A stretch of 64,000 nucleotides of DNA, taken from positions 310,001 through 374,000 of the forward strand of contig NZ_MPZV01000004.1 in the NCBI RefSeq assembly GCF_002020355.1, in the 5' to 3' direction. Of this stretch, positions 15,136 through 25,092 are shown piece after piece (positions within the stretch are counted from its first letter, which is position 1; each line of letters starts with the position of its first letter). Source of the stretch: Thioclava sediminum. GTDB taxonomy: Bacteria > Pseudomonadota > Alphaproteobacteria > Rhodobacterales > Rhodobacteraceae. A model generated the notes under the pieces. The model was not told the DNA's origin and made no database searches. It saw only the letters and a program-made list of their open reading frames with translations. The position numbers and the translations under genes were made by a program.

Positions 15136-15162
15136 TTGCTCTACCAACTGAGCTAACGGCCC
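15087..15162 (-). tRNA. tRNA-Lys(UUU)
   Basis: A 76-nt tRNA with all arms: acceptor GGGCCGT pairing with ACGGCTC (one G-U), D arm GCTCAGTTGGTAGAGC, anticodon stem-loop ACTGA-CTTTTAA-TCAGT with anticodon TTT, T arm GCAGGTTCGAATCCTGC, and encoded CCA. It serves as integration site: the integrating element rebuilt its 3' half, so the gene stays functional. Confidence 0.97.
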
Positions 15163-15268
15163 ATCACAGGGCGCGTCTCTACAAACCCCCGCCGGGGGGG
15201 TCAAGGCATAAAATTCACAAAAATTGCACATCTGGAAAAAACCTTGGCGCGGGCGTATATCGCGCGCC

Positions 15269-16105
15269 ATGAATACAAAGCGCACACAGAGCGGACTGCC
15301 CTTCATGAAGATGCATGGGCTCGGCAATGACTTCGTCGTGATCGACGCCCGCGCGGGCGACGATCCGGTTACGCCTGCGCTCGCGCGTGCGCTCGGGGAT
15401 CGGCATCGCGGTGTGGGATTTGACCAGCTTGCTGTGATCCGCCCTGCACAAGGGGCTGATTTCACGCTCGAATTCTGGAATTCCGACGGTACGCGGGCCG
15501 GCGCTTGCGGGAATGCGACTCGCTGCGTGAGCGATTACATGATGCGCCAGCTCGACCGGACCGATGTCACGCTTCTGACCGAGCGGGGCCAGCTTGCCGC
15601 GGTGCGGCGCGAGGACGGGATGGTCTCGGTCAATATGGGCGCGCCGATTCTCGAAGCGGCGCAAATTCCGATTCTGCCCGGCATCGATCCGGCGCATCTG
15701 CCGCTTGGCGGCGACCCGATCGCGGTCGGCATGGGCAACCCGCATTGCGTCTTCTTCGTCGACGATGCCGAGGCGGTCGAAGTGGATCGCCAAGGCCCGG
15801 TGATCGAGCATGATCCCCTGTTCCCCGAGCGCACCAATGTCGAATTCGCCAGCGTGATCGGCCCCGACCATCTGCGGATGCGCGTCTGGGAGCGCGGTAC
15901 CGGCATCACGCTGGCCTGCGGCTCGGGCACCTGCGCAACCGCCGTCGCCGCGCATCTGCGGGGCCTCACCGGCAAGCGCGTCCTCGTCGATGTCGATGGC
16001 GGCCAGCTGGAGATCGACTGGCGCGACGATGGCGTCTGGATGACCGGCCCCACCGCGCATGTCTTCGATGCGACCCTCACCCAAGATTTTCTGGACGCGA
16101 TATGA
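15269..16105 (+). CDS. dapF: Diaminopimelate epimerase
   Basis: A 278-residue enzyme converting LL- to meso-diaminopimelate for lysine and peptidoglycan. Two-cysteine, cofactor-free racemase: [10 protein letters not shown] near the N-terminus, catalytic Cys80 in GACGNATRC and the second in ACGSGTCAT near residue 220. The ATG at 15269 is preferred; an upstream in-frame start would add an unusual basic leader. The next gene starts four bases before its end, so dapF and mtaB are coupled. Its position beside tRNA-Lys has no visible functional link. Confidence 0.95.
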   Translation: MNTKRTQSGLPFMKMHGLGNDFVVIDARAGDDPVTPALARALGDRHRGVGFDQLAVIRPAQGADFTLEFWNSDGTRAGACGNATRCVSDYMMRQLDRTDVTLLTERGQLAAVRREDGMVSVNMGAPILEAAQIPILPGIDPAHLPLGGDPIAVGMGNPHCVFFVDDAEAVEVDRQGPVIEHDPLFPERTNVEFASVIGPDHLRMRVWERGTGITLACGSGTCATAVAAHLRGLTGKRVLVDVDGGQLEIDWRDDGVWMTGPTAHVFDATLTQDFLDAI

Positions 16106-17364
16106 AACCGCCCGTTTTCTCGACCCTCGGCTGCCGTCTCAATGCCTATGAGACGGAGGCGATGAAGGAATTGGCTGCAGGCGCCGGGCTCGAAGGGGCC
16201 GTGGTCGTCAATACCTGCGCCGTGACCGCCGAGGCCGTGCGCAAGGCCAAGCAGGAGATCCGCCGTCTGTCGCGCGAGAACCCGGACGTGCCGGTGATCG
16301 TGACCGGCTGCGCCGCGCAGACCGAGCCCGAGACGTTCGCCGCGATGCCCGAGGTCACCAAGATCATCGGCAATCACGAGAAGATGCAGGCCGACACCTG
16401 GGCGCAGCTCGCCCCGCAAGGCCCCGATTTCATCGGCGAGACCGAGCGCGTGATGGTCGACGACATCATGTCGGTGAAGGAGACCGCCGGTCACCTGATC
16501 GACGGGTTCGGCCGCCATCGCGCCTATGTGCAGGTGCAAAACGGCTGCGATCACCGCTGCACTTTCTGCATCATCCCCTTCGGGCGCGGCAATTCGCGCT
16601 CGGTGCCGGCGGGCGTCGTGGTCGAGCAGATCAAGCGCCTCGTGGATCGCGGCTTCAACGAGGTCGTCCTCACCGGGGTCGATCTGACCTCCTGGGGCGC
16701 GGACCTGCCGGGCGAGCCCCGTCTGGGCGATCTGGTGATGCGGATCCTGCGCCTCGTGCCGGACCTGCCGCGCCTGCGCATCTCTTCCATCGACTCGATC
16801 GAGGCCGATGAGAACCTGATGCTGGCGATCGCCACCGAGCCGCGCCTGATGCCGCATCTGCATCTCAGCCTTCAGGCGGGCGACGACATGATCCTCAAGC
16901 GGATGAAGCGCCGTCACCTGCGCGACGACGCCATCGCTTTCACCGAAGAGGCGCGCAAGCTGCGCCCCGGGATCGTCTTCGGCGCGGACATCATCGCGGG
17001 CTTCCCGACCGAGACCGAGGAGATGTTCGAGAACTCCCTGCGGCTCGTCGATGATTGCGGGCTGACCTTCCTTCATGTCTTCCCCTATTCCGCGCGCAAG
17101 GGCACGCCCGCCGCGCGGATGCCGGCCGTGAAGGGCCCGATCGTCAAGGAACGCGCGGCCCGACTGCGCGCGAAGGGCGAGGCCGCGCTTGCCGCCCATC
17201 TCGACGCGCAGGTCGGCACCGAACAGCTCGTACTGACCGAGACCCCGCGCGTCGCGCGCACCGAAGGCTTTGCCGAGGTGGCGTTCGAAGCGGACCAGCT
17301 CGAAGGCACGCTGATGACCGTGCGCATCACTGGCCATGACGGGGCGCGGTTGCTGGCGGGGTAA
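16102..17364 (+). CDS. mtaB: tRNA t6A37 methylthiotransferase MtaB
   Basis: A 420-residue radical-SAM enzyme that adds a methylthio group to N6-threonylcarbamoyladenosine 37 of ANN-decoding tRNAs. Three N-terminal cysteines of the MTTase domain are visible ([28 protein letters not shown]), then the radical-SAM motif [10 protein letters not shown]-terminal TRAM-like part is short. Length fits MtaB and is shorter than MiaB. Overlaps dapF by four bases. Confidence 0.93.
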   Translation: MKPPVFSTLGCRLNAYETEAMKELAAGAGLEGAVVVNTCAVTAEAVRKAKQEIRRLSRENPDVPVIVTGCAAQTEPETFAAMPEVTKIIGNHEKMQADTWAQLAPQGPDFIGETERVMVDDIMSVKETAGHLIDGFGRHRAYVQVQNGCDHRCTFCIIPFGRGNSRSVPAGVVVEQIKRLVDRGFNEVVLTGVDLTSWGADLPGEPRLGDLVMRILRLVPDLPRLRISSIDSIEADENLMLAIATEPRLMPHLHLSLQAGDDMILKRMKRRHLRDDAIAFTEEARKLRPGIVFGADIIAGFPTETEEMFENSLRLVDDCGLTFLHVFPYSARKGTPAARMPAVKGPIVKERAARLRAKGEAALAAHLDAQVGTEQLVLTETPRVARTEGFAEVAFEADQLEGTLMTVRITGHDGARLLAG

Positions 17365-17447
17365 AGGTGCGCTGCCCCCCGTCGCCGGAGGGCGACAATC
17401 TACAGAGAAAGAGGGGGCGCCGCCCCCTCGGCGCCGTGCGCCTCTCC

Positions 17448-17472
17448 CCCGGGATATTTGAGCCAAGCCGAA
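17448..17472. repeat. Copy of a dispersed Rhodobacterales intergenic repeat
   Basis: CCCCGGGATATTTGAGCCAAG followed by CCGAA recurs at 26437-26460 and, inverted, at 26481-26500. Here it lies between mtaB and arfB, after a GC-rich palindrome at 17412-17430 (GAGGGGGCGCCGCCCCCTC). Confidence 0.6.
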
Positions 17473-17513
17473 GGGGGCTTTCGTTTTTCGCAGCGTGAGC
17501 TAGCTTGTGGCCC

Positions 17514-17936
17514 ATGCTGCGGATCAACGATCAGATAACCATCGAGGATTGGGAAATCACCGAAACCTTCACCCGGGCGCAAGGTCCGGGGGGGCAGAAT
17601 GTGAACAAGGTCTCGACCGCGGTGGAGCTGCGCTTCGAGGCCGAACGCTCGCCGCACCTGCCGCAACCGGTGAAGAACCGCCTGCGTCGGATCGCGGGCC
17701 GCAGATGGACCAGCGACGGCGCGCTTCTGCTTCTGGTGCAGGACACGCGCAGTCAGGCGCGCAACCGCGAGATCGCGCGCGACCGCCTCGCCGAGATGAT
17801 CCGCAAGGCCTGCGAAAAGCCCAAGAAGCGCATCCCGACCCGGCCCACGCTCGGCTCGAAGAAGCGGCGGCTGAAGGCGAAGGCGATCCACGGCGAGAAG
17901 AAAGCGCTGCGCGGGAAGGTCTCGGATGGGGAATGA
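17514..17936 (+). CDS. arfB: Alternative ribosome-rescue factor ArfB (YaeJ)
   Basis: A 140-residue peptidyl-tRNA hydrolase of the class-I release factor domain type. The catalytic GGQ motif is present (RAQGPGGQNVNKVSTAVELR), and the basic C-terminal tail (RPTLGSKKRRLKAKAIHGEK) enters the empty mRNA channel of stalled ribosomes. No stop-codon recognition domain, as expected. The ATG at 17514 follows AGCTTGTGG without a strong RBS. The next gene starts 11 bases before its stop. Confidence 0.93.
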   Translation: MLRINDQITIEDWEITETFTRAQGPGGQNVNKVSTAVELRFEAERSPHLPQPVKNRLRRIAGRRWTSDGALLLLVQDTRSQARNREIARDRLAEMIRKACEKPKKRIPTRPTLGSKKRRLKAKAIHGEKKALRGKVSDGE

Positions 17937-19188
17937 TCTTTTGGCGCGGCGCGAGCGGCTTCTGGGGCCGAACGTGCCGACCTTCTATGCGCGTCCGGTC
18001 GAGATCGTGCGCGGGCAGGGCAGCTCGCTTTTCGACGCCGACGGCCAGCGTTACCTCGACGCCTATAACAACGTCGCCCATTGCGGCCATTGCCATCCGC
18101 GCATCGTGAAGGCGATCTGCGAACAGGCCGCGACGCTGAACACCCACACGCGCTATCTGCATGAGGGTATCCTCGATTATGCCGAGGCGCTGCTGGGCAA
18201 GTTCGGCTTTGACGGCCAGCTTCTGATGACCTGCACCGGGTCGGAGGCCAACGACGTCGCGCTGCGCATGGCGCAGGCGGTGACTGGCAAGCGCGGCTTC
18301 ATCGCGACCGACAACACCTATCACGGCAACACCACCGCAGTGGCGCATCTCTCGACTCGCCGCCCGCCGATCGGGGGCTGGCCGGACCATATCCGCCGGG
18401 TGCCCGCGCCCGACAGTCTCGCGCCTCTGGGCGGATCGCTTGACGCGCAGCCCGAGGCCTTCGCCGCGAATGTGGCCCAAGCGATTGCCGAGCTGGAAGA
18501 GAGCGGCCACGGCTTCGCGGGGTTCATGCTCTGCCCGATCTTCGCCAATGAAGGGATGCCCGGCATCGCGCCCGGTTTCCTAGGCCCGACCGTCGAGGTG
18601 ATCCGCCGCGCGGGCGGGTTGATCCTGTGCGACGAGGTGCAGCCGGGATTTGGTCGGATCGGCTCGCATTTTTGGGGCCACGAATGGTTGGGCTTCGAGC
18701 CCGACGTGGTCACGATGGGCAAGCCGATGGGCAATGGTCATCCGGTCGCGGGTCTGGTGGCGAAGCCCGATGTGATGGCCGCCTTCCGCGAGGCCTTCGG
18801 CTATTTCAACACGTTCGGCGGCAATCCCGTCTCGGTCGCCGCGGCGATGGAGACCCTGCGCGTGATCGAAGACGAAGGCTTGCAGGAGAACGCGGCGCAG
18901 GTCGGCGACTACCTTCTGCAAGGGCTGCGCGATCTGTCCCATCCTCTGATTACTGAGGCGCGCGGCTTGGGGTTCTTCCTCGGGATCGAACTTGCGCAAG
19001 ACGGCGAGCCCGCCAGCGAAGCCGCGGGCCGGATCGTCGAGGCGATGCGCGAGCGCCATGTATTGATGGGCCGGGTTGGCCGGGCACAACACATTCTCAA
19101 GATCCGCCCGCCGATGGTCTTCAATCGGGCCGATGCCGATGAAATGCTGGAGAAACTTGCGCAAAGTTTCGAGGAGCTTCCGGCATGA
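17926..19188 (+). CDS. Class III aminotransferase-fold enzyme (phospho-lyase-like)
   Basis: A 420-residue PLP enzyme of the class III aminotransferase fold. Typical sites are visible: the phosphate-binding CTGSEANDVALRMA, the Asp-Glu pair in LCDEVQPGFGR, and the Schiff-base lysine in TMGKPMGNGHPV. Its neighbour is an APH-family kinase translated with it (ATGA overlap). This pairing mirrors human HYKK/PHYKPL and the AGXT2L1/2 phospho-lyases, which act on phosphorylated hydroxylysine or ethanolamine. I infer a lyase acting on the kinase product; a plain aminotransferase is the alternative. Confidence 0.8.
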   Translation: MGNDLLARRERLLGPNVPTFYARPVEIVRGQGSSLFDADGQRYLDAYNNVAHCGHCHPRIVKAICEQAATLNTHTRYLHEGILDYAEALLGKFGFDGQLLMTCTGSEANDVALRMAQAVTGKRGFIATDNTYHGNTTAVAHLSTRRPPIGGWPDHIRRVPAPDSLAPLGGSLDAQPEAFAANVAQAIAELEESGHGFAGFMLCPIFANEGMPGIAPGFLGPTVEVIRRAGGLILCDEVQPGFGRIGSHFWGHEWLGFEPDVVTMGKPMGNGHPVAGLVAKPDVMAAFREAFGYFNTFGGNPVSVAAAMETLRVIEDEGLQENAAQVGDYLLQGLRDLSHPLITEARGLGFFLGIELAQDGEPASEAAGRIVEAMRERHVLMGRVGRAQHILKIRPPMVFNRADADEMLEKLAQSFEELPA

Positions 19189-20162
19189 TTTCGGACGAGA
19201 CCGCACAGGCGATGGCGGACTCCGCCCTCTATTCCTGGGGGCAGGCGAGCGCGCCGCCGCGTCTGGTGAAGAATCGCGAGAATATCGTCTTCGAGGCGCA
19301 TCTGAAGGATGGCCGCCATGTCGCGCTGCGGCTTCACCGTCCCGGCTATCAGGGCCGCGAAGGGATCGAGGCCGAGCTGCGCTGGTGCGAAAGCCTCGCC
19401 GATCAGGGGATGCCGGTGCCGCGCCCGGTGCGTGCGCTGAACGGGGCGCTGACGGGGAGCGTTCGCAACCGCGTGACCTCCTGCGTGGAGTGGTTGGATG
19501 GCGCGCCGATCGGCGCGGGCGACCAGCCGCTTTCCGGCTCGCCCGAGGCGGTGCGCGCCGAGGCTCATGCGCTGGGCCGCCTGATCGCGCAACTGCACAT
19601 CAGCAGCGATGCCGCCCCACCCGATGGGTTCGACCGGAACCCGTGGGATGGCGAGGGGTTTCTGGGGGAGAAGCCCCTTTGGGGACGTTTCTGGGAACAT
19701 CCTCAGCTTTCGGAAGTTGAGGCCGCAACGCTGTCTTCGGGCCGCGATCTTGCGCGTGCGCTCTTGGCGCAGGCGCAGGACTACGGTCCGATCCACGCCG
19801 ATTGCCTGCGTGAGAACGTGCTGTCGACCCCGCACGGGCTCGCTCTGATCGACTTCGACGATTGCGGGCCGGGCTACCGGCTCTACGACCTCGCGACGGC
19901 GCTGGTGCAGGGCTGGGGCGACCCGCTTTGGGGCGAACAGGCCGCAGGATTCGTCGAGGGCTATCGCAGCCTGCGCCCGCTTCCGCCCGATCAGGAGGCA
20001 CTTCTGCCGCTTTTCGTGGCGCTGAGAGCCTTCGCGTCTGCTGGCTGGATTGTGACCCGGGCACCGGGTTCCGATCCGCGCCAAAGACTATATTTAGAGC
20101 GTGCGCTTGAACTCGCACAGCATTTGGAGAACCGTACGCCGCCATGGGAGGCCAGTCGATGA
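19185..20162 (+). CDS. APH-fold phosphotransferase (hydroxylysine/amino-alcohol kinase-like)
   Basis: A 325-residue kinase of the aminoglycoside phosphotransferase/choline kinase fold. Catalytic HxDxxxxN is seen as HADCLREN and the metal-binding DFD as ALIDFDDCGPGYRLYDLA. The nucleotide lysine or arginine lies in VALRLHRPG. It overlaps the upstream aminotransferase gene by four bases and the downstream Nudix gene by four. Aminoglycoside resistance is unlikely; the genomic pairing suggests a small amino-alcohol substrate such as hydroxylysine. Confidence 0.8.
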   Translation: MISDETAQAMADSALYSWGQASAPPRLVKNRENIVFEAHLKDGRHVALRLHRPGYQGREGIEAELRWCESLADQGMPVPRPVRALNGALTGSVRNRVTSCVEWLDGAPIGAGDQPLSGSPEAVRAEAHALGRLIAQLHISSDAAPPDGFDRNPWDGEGFLGEKPLWGRFWEHPQLSEVEAATLSSGRDLARALLAQAQDYGPIHADCLRENVLSTPHGLALIDFDDCGPGYRLYDLATALVQGWGDPLWGEQAAGFVEGYRSLRPLPPDQEALLPLFVALRAFASAGWIVTRAPGSDPRQRLYLERALELAQHLENRTPPWEASR

Positions 20163-20602
20163 AATGGGCGAAATCCGTCGCGAAGGGCTTGCTGGGGTAT
20201 CGCCCCGCCTCTTTGCAGGTGGGGGCGCTCTGTCTGCGAATCCGTGACGGCAAGACCCAGGTCCTTCTGATCACCTCGCGCGACACAGGGCGCTGGGTGA
20301 TCCCGAAAGGCTGGCCGATGCGGGGCCGCTCGCTGTCCGGCGCGGCCAAGCAGGAGGCATGGGAAGAGGCCGGGGCGGTCGGCAAGATCGAAAAGGAGCC
20401 CGCCGGGGCGTTCCGCTACGACAAGGTTCTCGATAGCGGCTTGGCAACGCCCACCGATGTCGTGGTCTTCCCGATGCGGGTCGAGACCCTGATGAAGTCC
20501 TTTCCCGAAGAGCATCAGCGAAAGCGCAAATGGTTCGCGCCCAAGCAGGCCTCGAAGCTGGTCGCGGAAGAGGGGCTACAGAAGCTTTTGCGCAAGCTCT
20601 GA
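20159..20602 (+). CDS. Nudix hydrolase with degenerate Nudix box
   Basis: A 147-residue protein of the DIPP-like Nudix type: strand motif RWVIPKGWPMRG, then SLSGAAKQEAWEEAGAVG. In the Nudix box the first glutamate is replaced by Arg and RE by QE, while the EAWEEAG core that binds metal remains. The start at 20159 has GGGAGG upstream and an ATGA overlap with the kinase gene; an ATG at 20144 would add five residues. The substrate is not known; relatives hydrolyse diphosphoinositol or dinucleoside polyphosphates. Confidence 0.82.
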   Translation: MKWAKSVAKGLLGYRPASLQVGALCLRIRDGKTQVLLITSRDTGRWVIPKGWPMRGRSLSGAAKQEAWEEAGAVGKIEKEPAGAFRYDKVLDSGLATPTDVVVFPMRVETLMKSFPEEHQRKRKWFAPKQASKLVAEEGLQKLLRKL

Positions 20603-20685
20603 GCCCGAAAGCCGTCGAACGCCTTGTCACAACGGGTCAAACCCGCTAGGTCCGCGCGGACTTCTGACAATTAGATGACAGGTTC

Positions 20686-22173
20686 GTGACGGTGGCCAAT
20701 CAAGACAACGAGTCCCGCGTCAATCAGTGGAAAACGCTCGACAAGGATCTCAAGCGGATCGGGCGCGTCGAAAGTGCCGGGCAATTCGTGGCGCGCGGCA
20801 TGGTCGCGCCGGGAATTGCGCTGGCCTTCATCGTGCTCGTCGGTCTGGTGGCCGCCGTGTTGGTGGGCGGGCAGCCCGGCCAGTTGGTGGTGATCGCCGC
20901 CGCAGCGATCGGGGCCTATATGGCGCTGAATATCGGCGCCAATGACGTTGCCAACAACATGGGCCCCGCCGTGGGGTCGCGCGCGATGACGCTGATCGGG
21001 GCGCTGATCGTCGCCGCCATCTTCGAAAGCTTGGGCGCGCTCGTCGCGGGCGGCGATGTCGTCAAAACCGTCGCGAAGGGGATCATCGAGCCGACCGCCT
21101 TGCCCGATTCCGGGCATTTCGTCTGGGCGATGATGGCGGCCCTGCTGGCCGCGGCCCTGTGGCTGAACCTCGCGACATGGCTCGGCGCACCGGTCTCGAC
21201 CACCCACTCCATCGTCGGCGGCGTCGTCGGCGCGGGCATCGTCGCGGCAGGCTTCGGGGCGGTCGATTGGGTCTCGATGGCGAAGATCGCGGCAAGCTGG
21301 GTGATCTCTCCGGTCATGGGCGGCGTGATCGCGGCCGCCTTCCTCGCGCTGATCAAGACGAAGGTGATCTATGTCGATGACAAGATCGCCGCCGCGCGCC
21401 GATGGGTGCCGATCCTGATCGGCATCATGTCGGGGGCCTTCGCCGCCTATCTCGCGCTCAAGGGCCTCAAGCACCTGTTCAAGATCACGATTGTCGAAGC
21501 GGTCCTGATCGGCCTCGTCGTCGGTGTCATTGGATGGCTCGTCACGATCCCGATGATCCGCCGCCAATCCGAGGGGATGGAGAACCGCAAGAAATCGCTC
21601 AAGACGCTGTTCGGCCTGCCGCTCGTCGTCTCTGCCGCGCTGCTGAGCTTCGCCCACGGCGCGAATGACGTCGCCAATGCGGTCGGCCCGCTCGCGGCCA
21701 TCGTGCACACGGTGGAGCAGGGCGATATCGCCGCAGAGGTCGGCATCCCGTTCTGGGTGATGGCTGTTGGCGCGCTGGGGATTTCCGTCGGCCTGCTGCT
21801 GTTCGGGCCCAAGCTGATCCGCCTCGTCGGCAACGAGATCACCAAGCTCAACCCGATGCGCGCCTATTGCGTGGCGCTTTCGGCGGCGATCACGGTGATC
21901 GTGGCGTCGTGGCTGGGCCTGCCGGTCTCCTCGACCCATATCGCGGTCGGCGGCATCTTCGGCGTCGGCTTCTACCGCGAATGGCACGCCGAGAAGCGCG
22001 CCCGCGAGCTGGGCATCCGCAAGGGCAAGCCCGTCCCGCCGGAAGAGCGCAAGCGCCGCCTTCTGGTGCGCCGCTCGCATATGATGACGGTCGCCACGGC
22101 GTGGATCGTCACGGTGCCGGCCTCGGCTGCGCTCTCGGCGGTGGTCTACCTGATCCTGAACGCGATCACCTGA
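20686..22173 (+). CDS. pit: Low-affinity inorganic phosphate transporter (PiT family)
   Basis: A 495-residue membrane protein with the duplicated PiT signatures: IGANDVANNMGPAVGSRAMT near residue 85 and SFAHGANDVANAVGPLAAIV near residue 323, each with a partner motif (STTHSIVGGVVGAG; SSTHIAVGGIFGVG). Ten or more membrane helices. It carries phosphate with protons or metal-phosphate. The start GTG at 20686 follows GACAGGT. The gene meets pncB tail to tail, five bases apart. Confidence 0.92.
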   Translation: MTVANQDNESRVNQWKTLDKDLKRIGRVESAGQFVARGMVAPGIALAFIVLVGLVAAVLVGGQPGQLVVIAAAAIGAYMALNIGANDVANNMGPAVGSRAMTLIGALIVAAIFESLGALVAGGDVVKTVAKGIIEPTALPDSGHFVWAMMAALLAAALWLNLATWLGAPVSTTHSIVGGVVGAGIVAAGFGAVDWVSMAKIAASWVISPVMGGVIAAAFLALIKTKVIYVDDKIAAARRWVPILIGIMSGAFAAYLALKGLKHLFKITIVEAVLIGLVVGVIGWLVTIPMIRRQSEGMENRKKSLKTLFGLPLVVSAALLSFAHGANDVANAVGPLAAIVHTVEQGDIAAEVGIPFWVMAVGALGISVGLLLFGPKLIRLVGNEITKLNPMRAYCVALSAAITVIVASWLGLPVSSTHIAVGGIFGVGFYREWHAEKRARELGIRKGKPVPPEERKRRLLVRRSHMMTVATAWIVTVPASAALSAVVYLILNAIT

Positions 22174-22177
22174 CCGC

Positions 22178-23485
22178 TCAGACCATGACCTTCATCGCCT
22201 GCTGCTGGCCGACCTCGAAGACGCGCTTGTAGCGGGCGATCTCGTCCTCCGGGCCCATCGCCTTCGCGGGATTGTCCGACAGCTTCACCGTCGGGCGCCC
22301 ATCGGCCTCGACCGCTTTGCACACAAGGCTGAACGGCGCGAGCGCGTCATTCGGCACCAGCCCGCGGAAATCGTTCGTCAGCAGCGTGCCCCAGCCGAAG
22401 CTGACCTTCACCCGACCGGCGAACTGCGCGTGCAACTCGCGGATCTTGTCGACGGTCAGCCCGTCAGAAAAGATCACCAGCTTCTGGCGCGGGTCCTCGC
22501 CGCGGGCTTTCCACCAGTCGATCGCGATCTCGGCCCCCGTCGCCGGATCGCCCGAATCGATGCGGATGCCGGTCCAGCCCGCCAGCCAATCCGGCGCATG
22601 GTCGAGGAATCCCTTCGTGCCATAGGTGTCGGGGAGGATGATGCGCAGGTTGCCGTCATGCTCTTCGTGCCAATCGGCCAGCACCTTGTAGGGGGCCTTC
22701 GCCAGTTCCGCATCGCTATTGGTCAGCGCCGCATAGACCATCGGCATCTCATGCGCGTTGGTGCCCACCGCTTCGATGTCGCGGCGCATCGCGACCAGAC
22801 AGTTCGAGGTGCCGGTGAACGCGCCGCCTTCGGAGATGTCACCCAGCCCTTCGAGCATCGCCTGCACGCACCAGTCCTGCCACAGGAAGCTGTGCCGCCG
22901 CCGGGTGCCGAAATCCGCGATCCGCAGGTTGTCCAGCTCCCGCAGCGCCTCGATCTTCTCCCAGACCTTCGTCATCGCGCGCGCATAGAGCACCTGCAGC
23001 TCGAAACGTCCCATCGTGTTCAGCACCGCCCGGCCGCGCAACTCCATCAGGATCGCGAGCGCCGGAATCTCCCAGAGCATGACCTCGTGCCACTTGCCCT
23101 CGAAGGTCAGCTCGTACTGCCCGTCGCGCTTTTCCAGATGGTAGGGCGGCAGTTGATAGTCCTCGAACCACTCCATGAAATCCGAGCGGAACATCTGCCG
23201 CTTGCCGTAGAACGTGTTGCCGCGCAGCCAGGTGCTTTCCCCGCGCGACAGTTTCAGCGAGCGCGCATAGTCCAGCTGCTCGCGCAGTTCCGCCTCGTCG
23301 ATCAGCTCCGCCAGCCGGATCGACTTGCTGCGGTTGATCAGGCTGAACTTGACCCGCGTCTCCGGCTTGTTGCGGAAAATCGACTGACACATCAATAGCT
23401 TGTAGAAATCCGTGTCGATCAGAGACCGCACGATCGGGTCGATCTTCCACTTGTGGTTATAGACGCGGCTCGCGATGTCGACCAT
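22178..23485 (-). CDS. pncB: Nicotinate phosphoribosyltransferase
   Basis: A 435-residue enzyme that makes nicotinate mononucleotide from nicotinate and PRPP in the NAD salvage pathway. Family features: [17 protein letters not shown] near the N-terminus, [14 protein letters not shown] and [20 protein letters not shown] in the active-site half, and [20 protein letters not shown]. Starts three bases after the pncA stop, so pncA-pncB is one operon in pathway order. Confidence 0.96.
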   Translation of the reverse strand: MVDIASRVYNHKWKIDPIVRSLIDTDFYKLLMCQSIFRNKPETRVKFSLINRSKSIRLAELIDEAELREQLDYARSLKLSRGESTWLRGNTFYGKRQMFRSDFMEWFEDYQLPPYHLEKRDGQYELTFEGKWHEVMLWEIPALAILMELRGRAVLNTMGRFELQVLYARAMTKVWEKIEALRELDNLRIADFGTRRRHSFLWQDWCVQAMLEGLGDISEGGAFTGTSNCLVAMRRDIEAVGTNAHEMPMVYAALTNSDAELAKAPYKVLADWHEEHDGNLRIILPDTYGTKGFLDHAPDWLAGWTGIRIDSGDPATGAEIAIDWWKARGEDPRQKLVIFSDGLTVDKIRELHAQFAGRVKVSFGWGTLLTNDFRGLVPNDALAPFSLVCKAVEADGRPTVKLSDNPAKAMGPEDEIARYKRVFEVGQQQAMKVMV

Positions 23486-23488
23486 GGA

Positions 23489-24088
23489 TCAGGCCTCCAG
23501 CTTCACACCGGCAGAGCGCATCTCGCTATGCGCCTCCTGCAGCGACCCATCGAGGTCGATCGCCCGGCAGGCGCCTTCGATCACCGTCGCGCGGAAGCCC
23601 AGCTTCGCCGCATCCAGCGCCGACCACGCGACGCAGAAATCGGTGGCGAGCCCCACGAAGGTCAGGTCCTCGACGCCCCGGTCACGCAGGTAGCCCGCAA
23701 GCCCGGTCGGTGTCTTGTGGTCGTTCTCGAAGAAGGCCGAATAGCTGTCGACGCCGCGCCGGAACCCCTTGCGGATGATCAGCTGCGCCCGGTCCACGGC
23801 CAGATCGGGGTGGAACTCCGCCCCCTTGCTGCCTTGGACGCAATGATCGGGCCAAAGCGTCTGCAGCCCATATTCCATATGCACCTGCGTGAAGGGCGCG
23901 CCGCCTTCGTGCTGGCTCGCGAAAGAGGAATGGTCCGCCGGGTGCCAATCCTGCGTCAGCACCACGGTGTCGAACTCGGTCATTAGCGTATTCACGCGCG
24001 GAAGGATCTCGTCGCCCTCCGACACCGCCAGCGCGCCGCCGGGGCAGAAATCGTTTTGCACGTCGATCACGATCAGGGCTTTGGTCAT
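23489..24088 (-). CDS. pncA: Nicotinamidase
   Basis: A 199-residue isochorismatase-fold amidase that converts nicotinamide to nicotinate for the next gene. Catalytic Asp in [15 protein letters not shown], metal ligands in [12 protein letters not shown] and the nucleophile Cys in [16 protein letters not shown]. The ATG at 24088 follows GGGAGAGACAAA; a longer frame lacks an RBS. Confidence 0.95.
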   Translation of the reverse strand: MTKALIVIDVQNDFCPGGALAVSEGDEILPRVNTLMTEFDTVVLTQDWHPADHSSFASQHEGGAPFTQVHMEYGLQTLWPDHCVQGSKGAEFHPDLAVDRAQLIIRKGFRRGVDSYSAFFENDHKTPTGLAGYLRDRGVEDLTFVGLATDFCVAWSALDAAKLGFRATVIEGACRAIDLDGSLQEAHSEMRSAGVKLEA

Positions 24089-24186
24089 TTTGTCTCTCCC
24101 GCAGGGTCTCTCCATGGGTAGGGCGCGGGCCCCACATGGTCAACGGCTCTTGCCTAACGCCCCCGCACGGCGCTAATGCGGGGCCC

Positions 24187-25092
24187 ATGTTCACCGTTGC
24201 CGCCCTTTACCATTTCACCCGGTTCGAGTCCCCCGAGGCCCTGAAGGCCCCGCTGGCGAAGATCGCCTGCGCGCATGGCGTGAAAGGCTCGCTCCTGATC
24301 GCGCGCGAAGGGATCAACGGCACCATCGCAGGCACCCGTGAAGGGATCGACGCGGTGCTGGCCCATATCCGCAGCTTGCCGGGCTGTGCCGATCTGGAAT
24401 GGAAGGAAAGCGCGGCCGAGGAGATGCCCTTCGGCAAGATGAAGGTGCGGCTCAAGCGCGAGATCGTCACGATGGGCGAGCCCGATATCGATCCGAAGGC
24501 CCGCGTCGGCCATTACGTCGAGCCGCAGGACTGGAACGCGCTGATCTCCTCGCCCGACACGGTGGTGATCGACACGCGCAACGATTACGAGATCGAGATC
24601 GGCACCTTCGAGGGCGCCATCGACCCCGGCACGAAATCCTTCCGCGAATTTCCGCAATGGTGGCGCGACAATGCGCATCGCTTCCACAACAAGCGCGTCG
24701 CGATGTTCTGCACCGGCGGCATCCGCTGCGAGAAATCGACGAATTTCCTGCTCTCGGAAGGGGTGCCCGAGGTCTATCACCTCAAGGGCGGCATCCTGAA
24801 ATATCTCGAAGACATGCCCGAAGACGGCTCGCTCTGGCAGGGCGATTGCTTCGTCTTCGATCAGCGCGTGAGCCTGCGCCACGGGCTGAAACAGGGCGAT
24901 TACGACAGCTGTCACGCCTGTCGCCGCCCGGTCTCCGCGGAAGACAAACGCCATCCCGATTACGAGGAAGGCGTCTCCTGTCACCGCTGCATCGGCGAAT
25001 ATTCCGATGCCGATCGCGACCGCTTCCGCGAGCGCGAACGTCAGATGCGCCTCGCCGCCGAGCGGGGCGAAGCGCATCTCGGACGCGATTAA
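24187..25092 (+). CDS. trhO: tRNA uridine-34 hydroxylase TrhO (UPF0176, rhodanese domain)
   Basis: A 301-residue protein of the TrhO/YceA family, which makes 5-hydroxyuridine at tRNA position 34. An N-terminal alpha/beta domain ([15 protein letters not shown]) is followed by a rhodanese domain with the cysteine loop [15 protein letters not shown], and a C-terminal cysteine-rich segment ([12 protein letters not shown]...CHRC) that may bind metal. Length fits short alphaproteobacterial members. The stop overlaps the end of a small convergent gene. Confidence 0.92.
   Translation: MFTVAALYHFTRFESPEALKAPLAKIACAHGVKGSLLIAREGINGTIAGTREGIDAVLAHIRSLPGCADLEWKESAAEEMPFGKMKVRLKREIVTMGEPDIDPKARVGHYVEPQDWNALISSPDTVVIDTRNDYEIEIGTFEGAIDPGTKSFREFPQWWRDNAHRFHNKRVAMFCTGGIRCEKSTNFLLSEGVPEVYHLKGGILKYLEDMPEDGSLWQGDCFVFDQRVSLRHGLKQGDYDSCHACRRPVSAEDKRHPDYEEGVSCHRCIGEYSDADRDRFRERERQMRLAAERGEAHLGRD

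Noticed and set aside
15535-17466. Minus-strand open frame of over 600 codons opposite dapF-mtaB
   Set aside because: It is a GC-rich antisense shadow: low-complexity Arg/Ala/Gly/His composition, while the plus strand has clear DapF and MtaB motifs.
19185-20162. Aminoglycoside resistance gene
   Set aside because: It shares the fold only; tight coupling with a PLP enzyme and core-like composition point to metabolism, not resistance.
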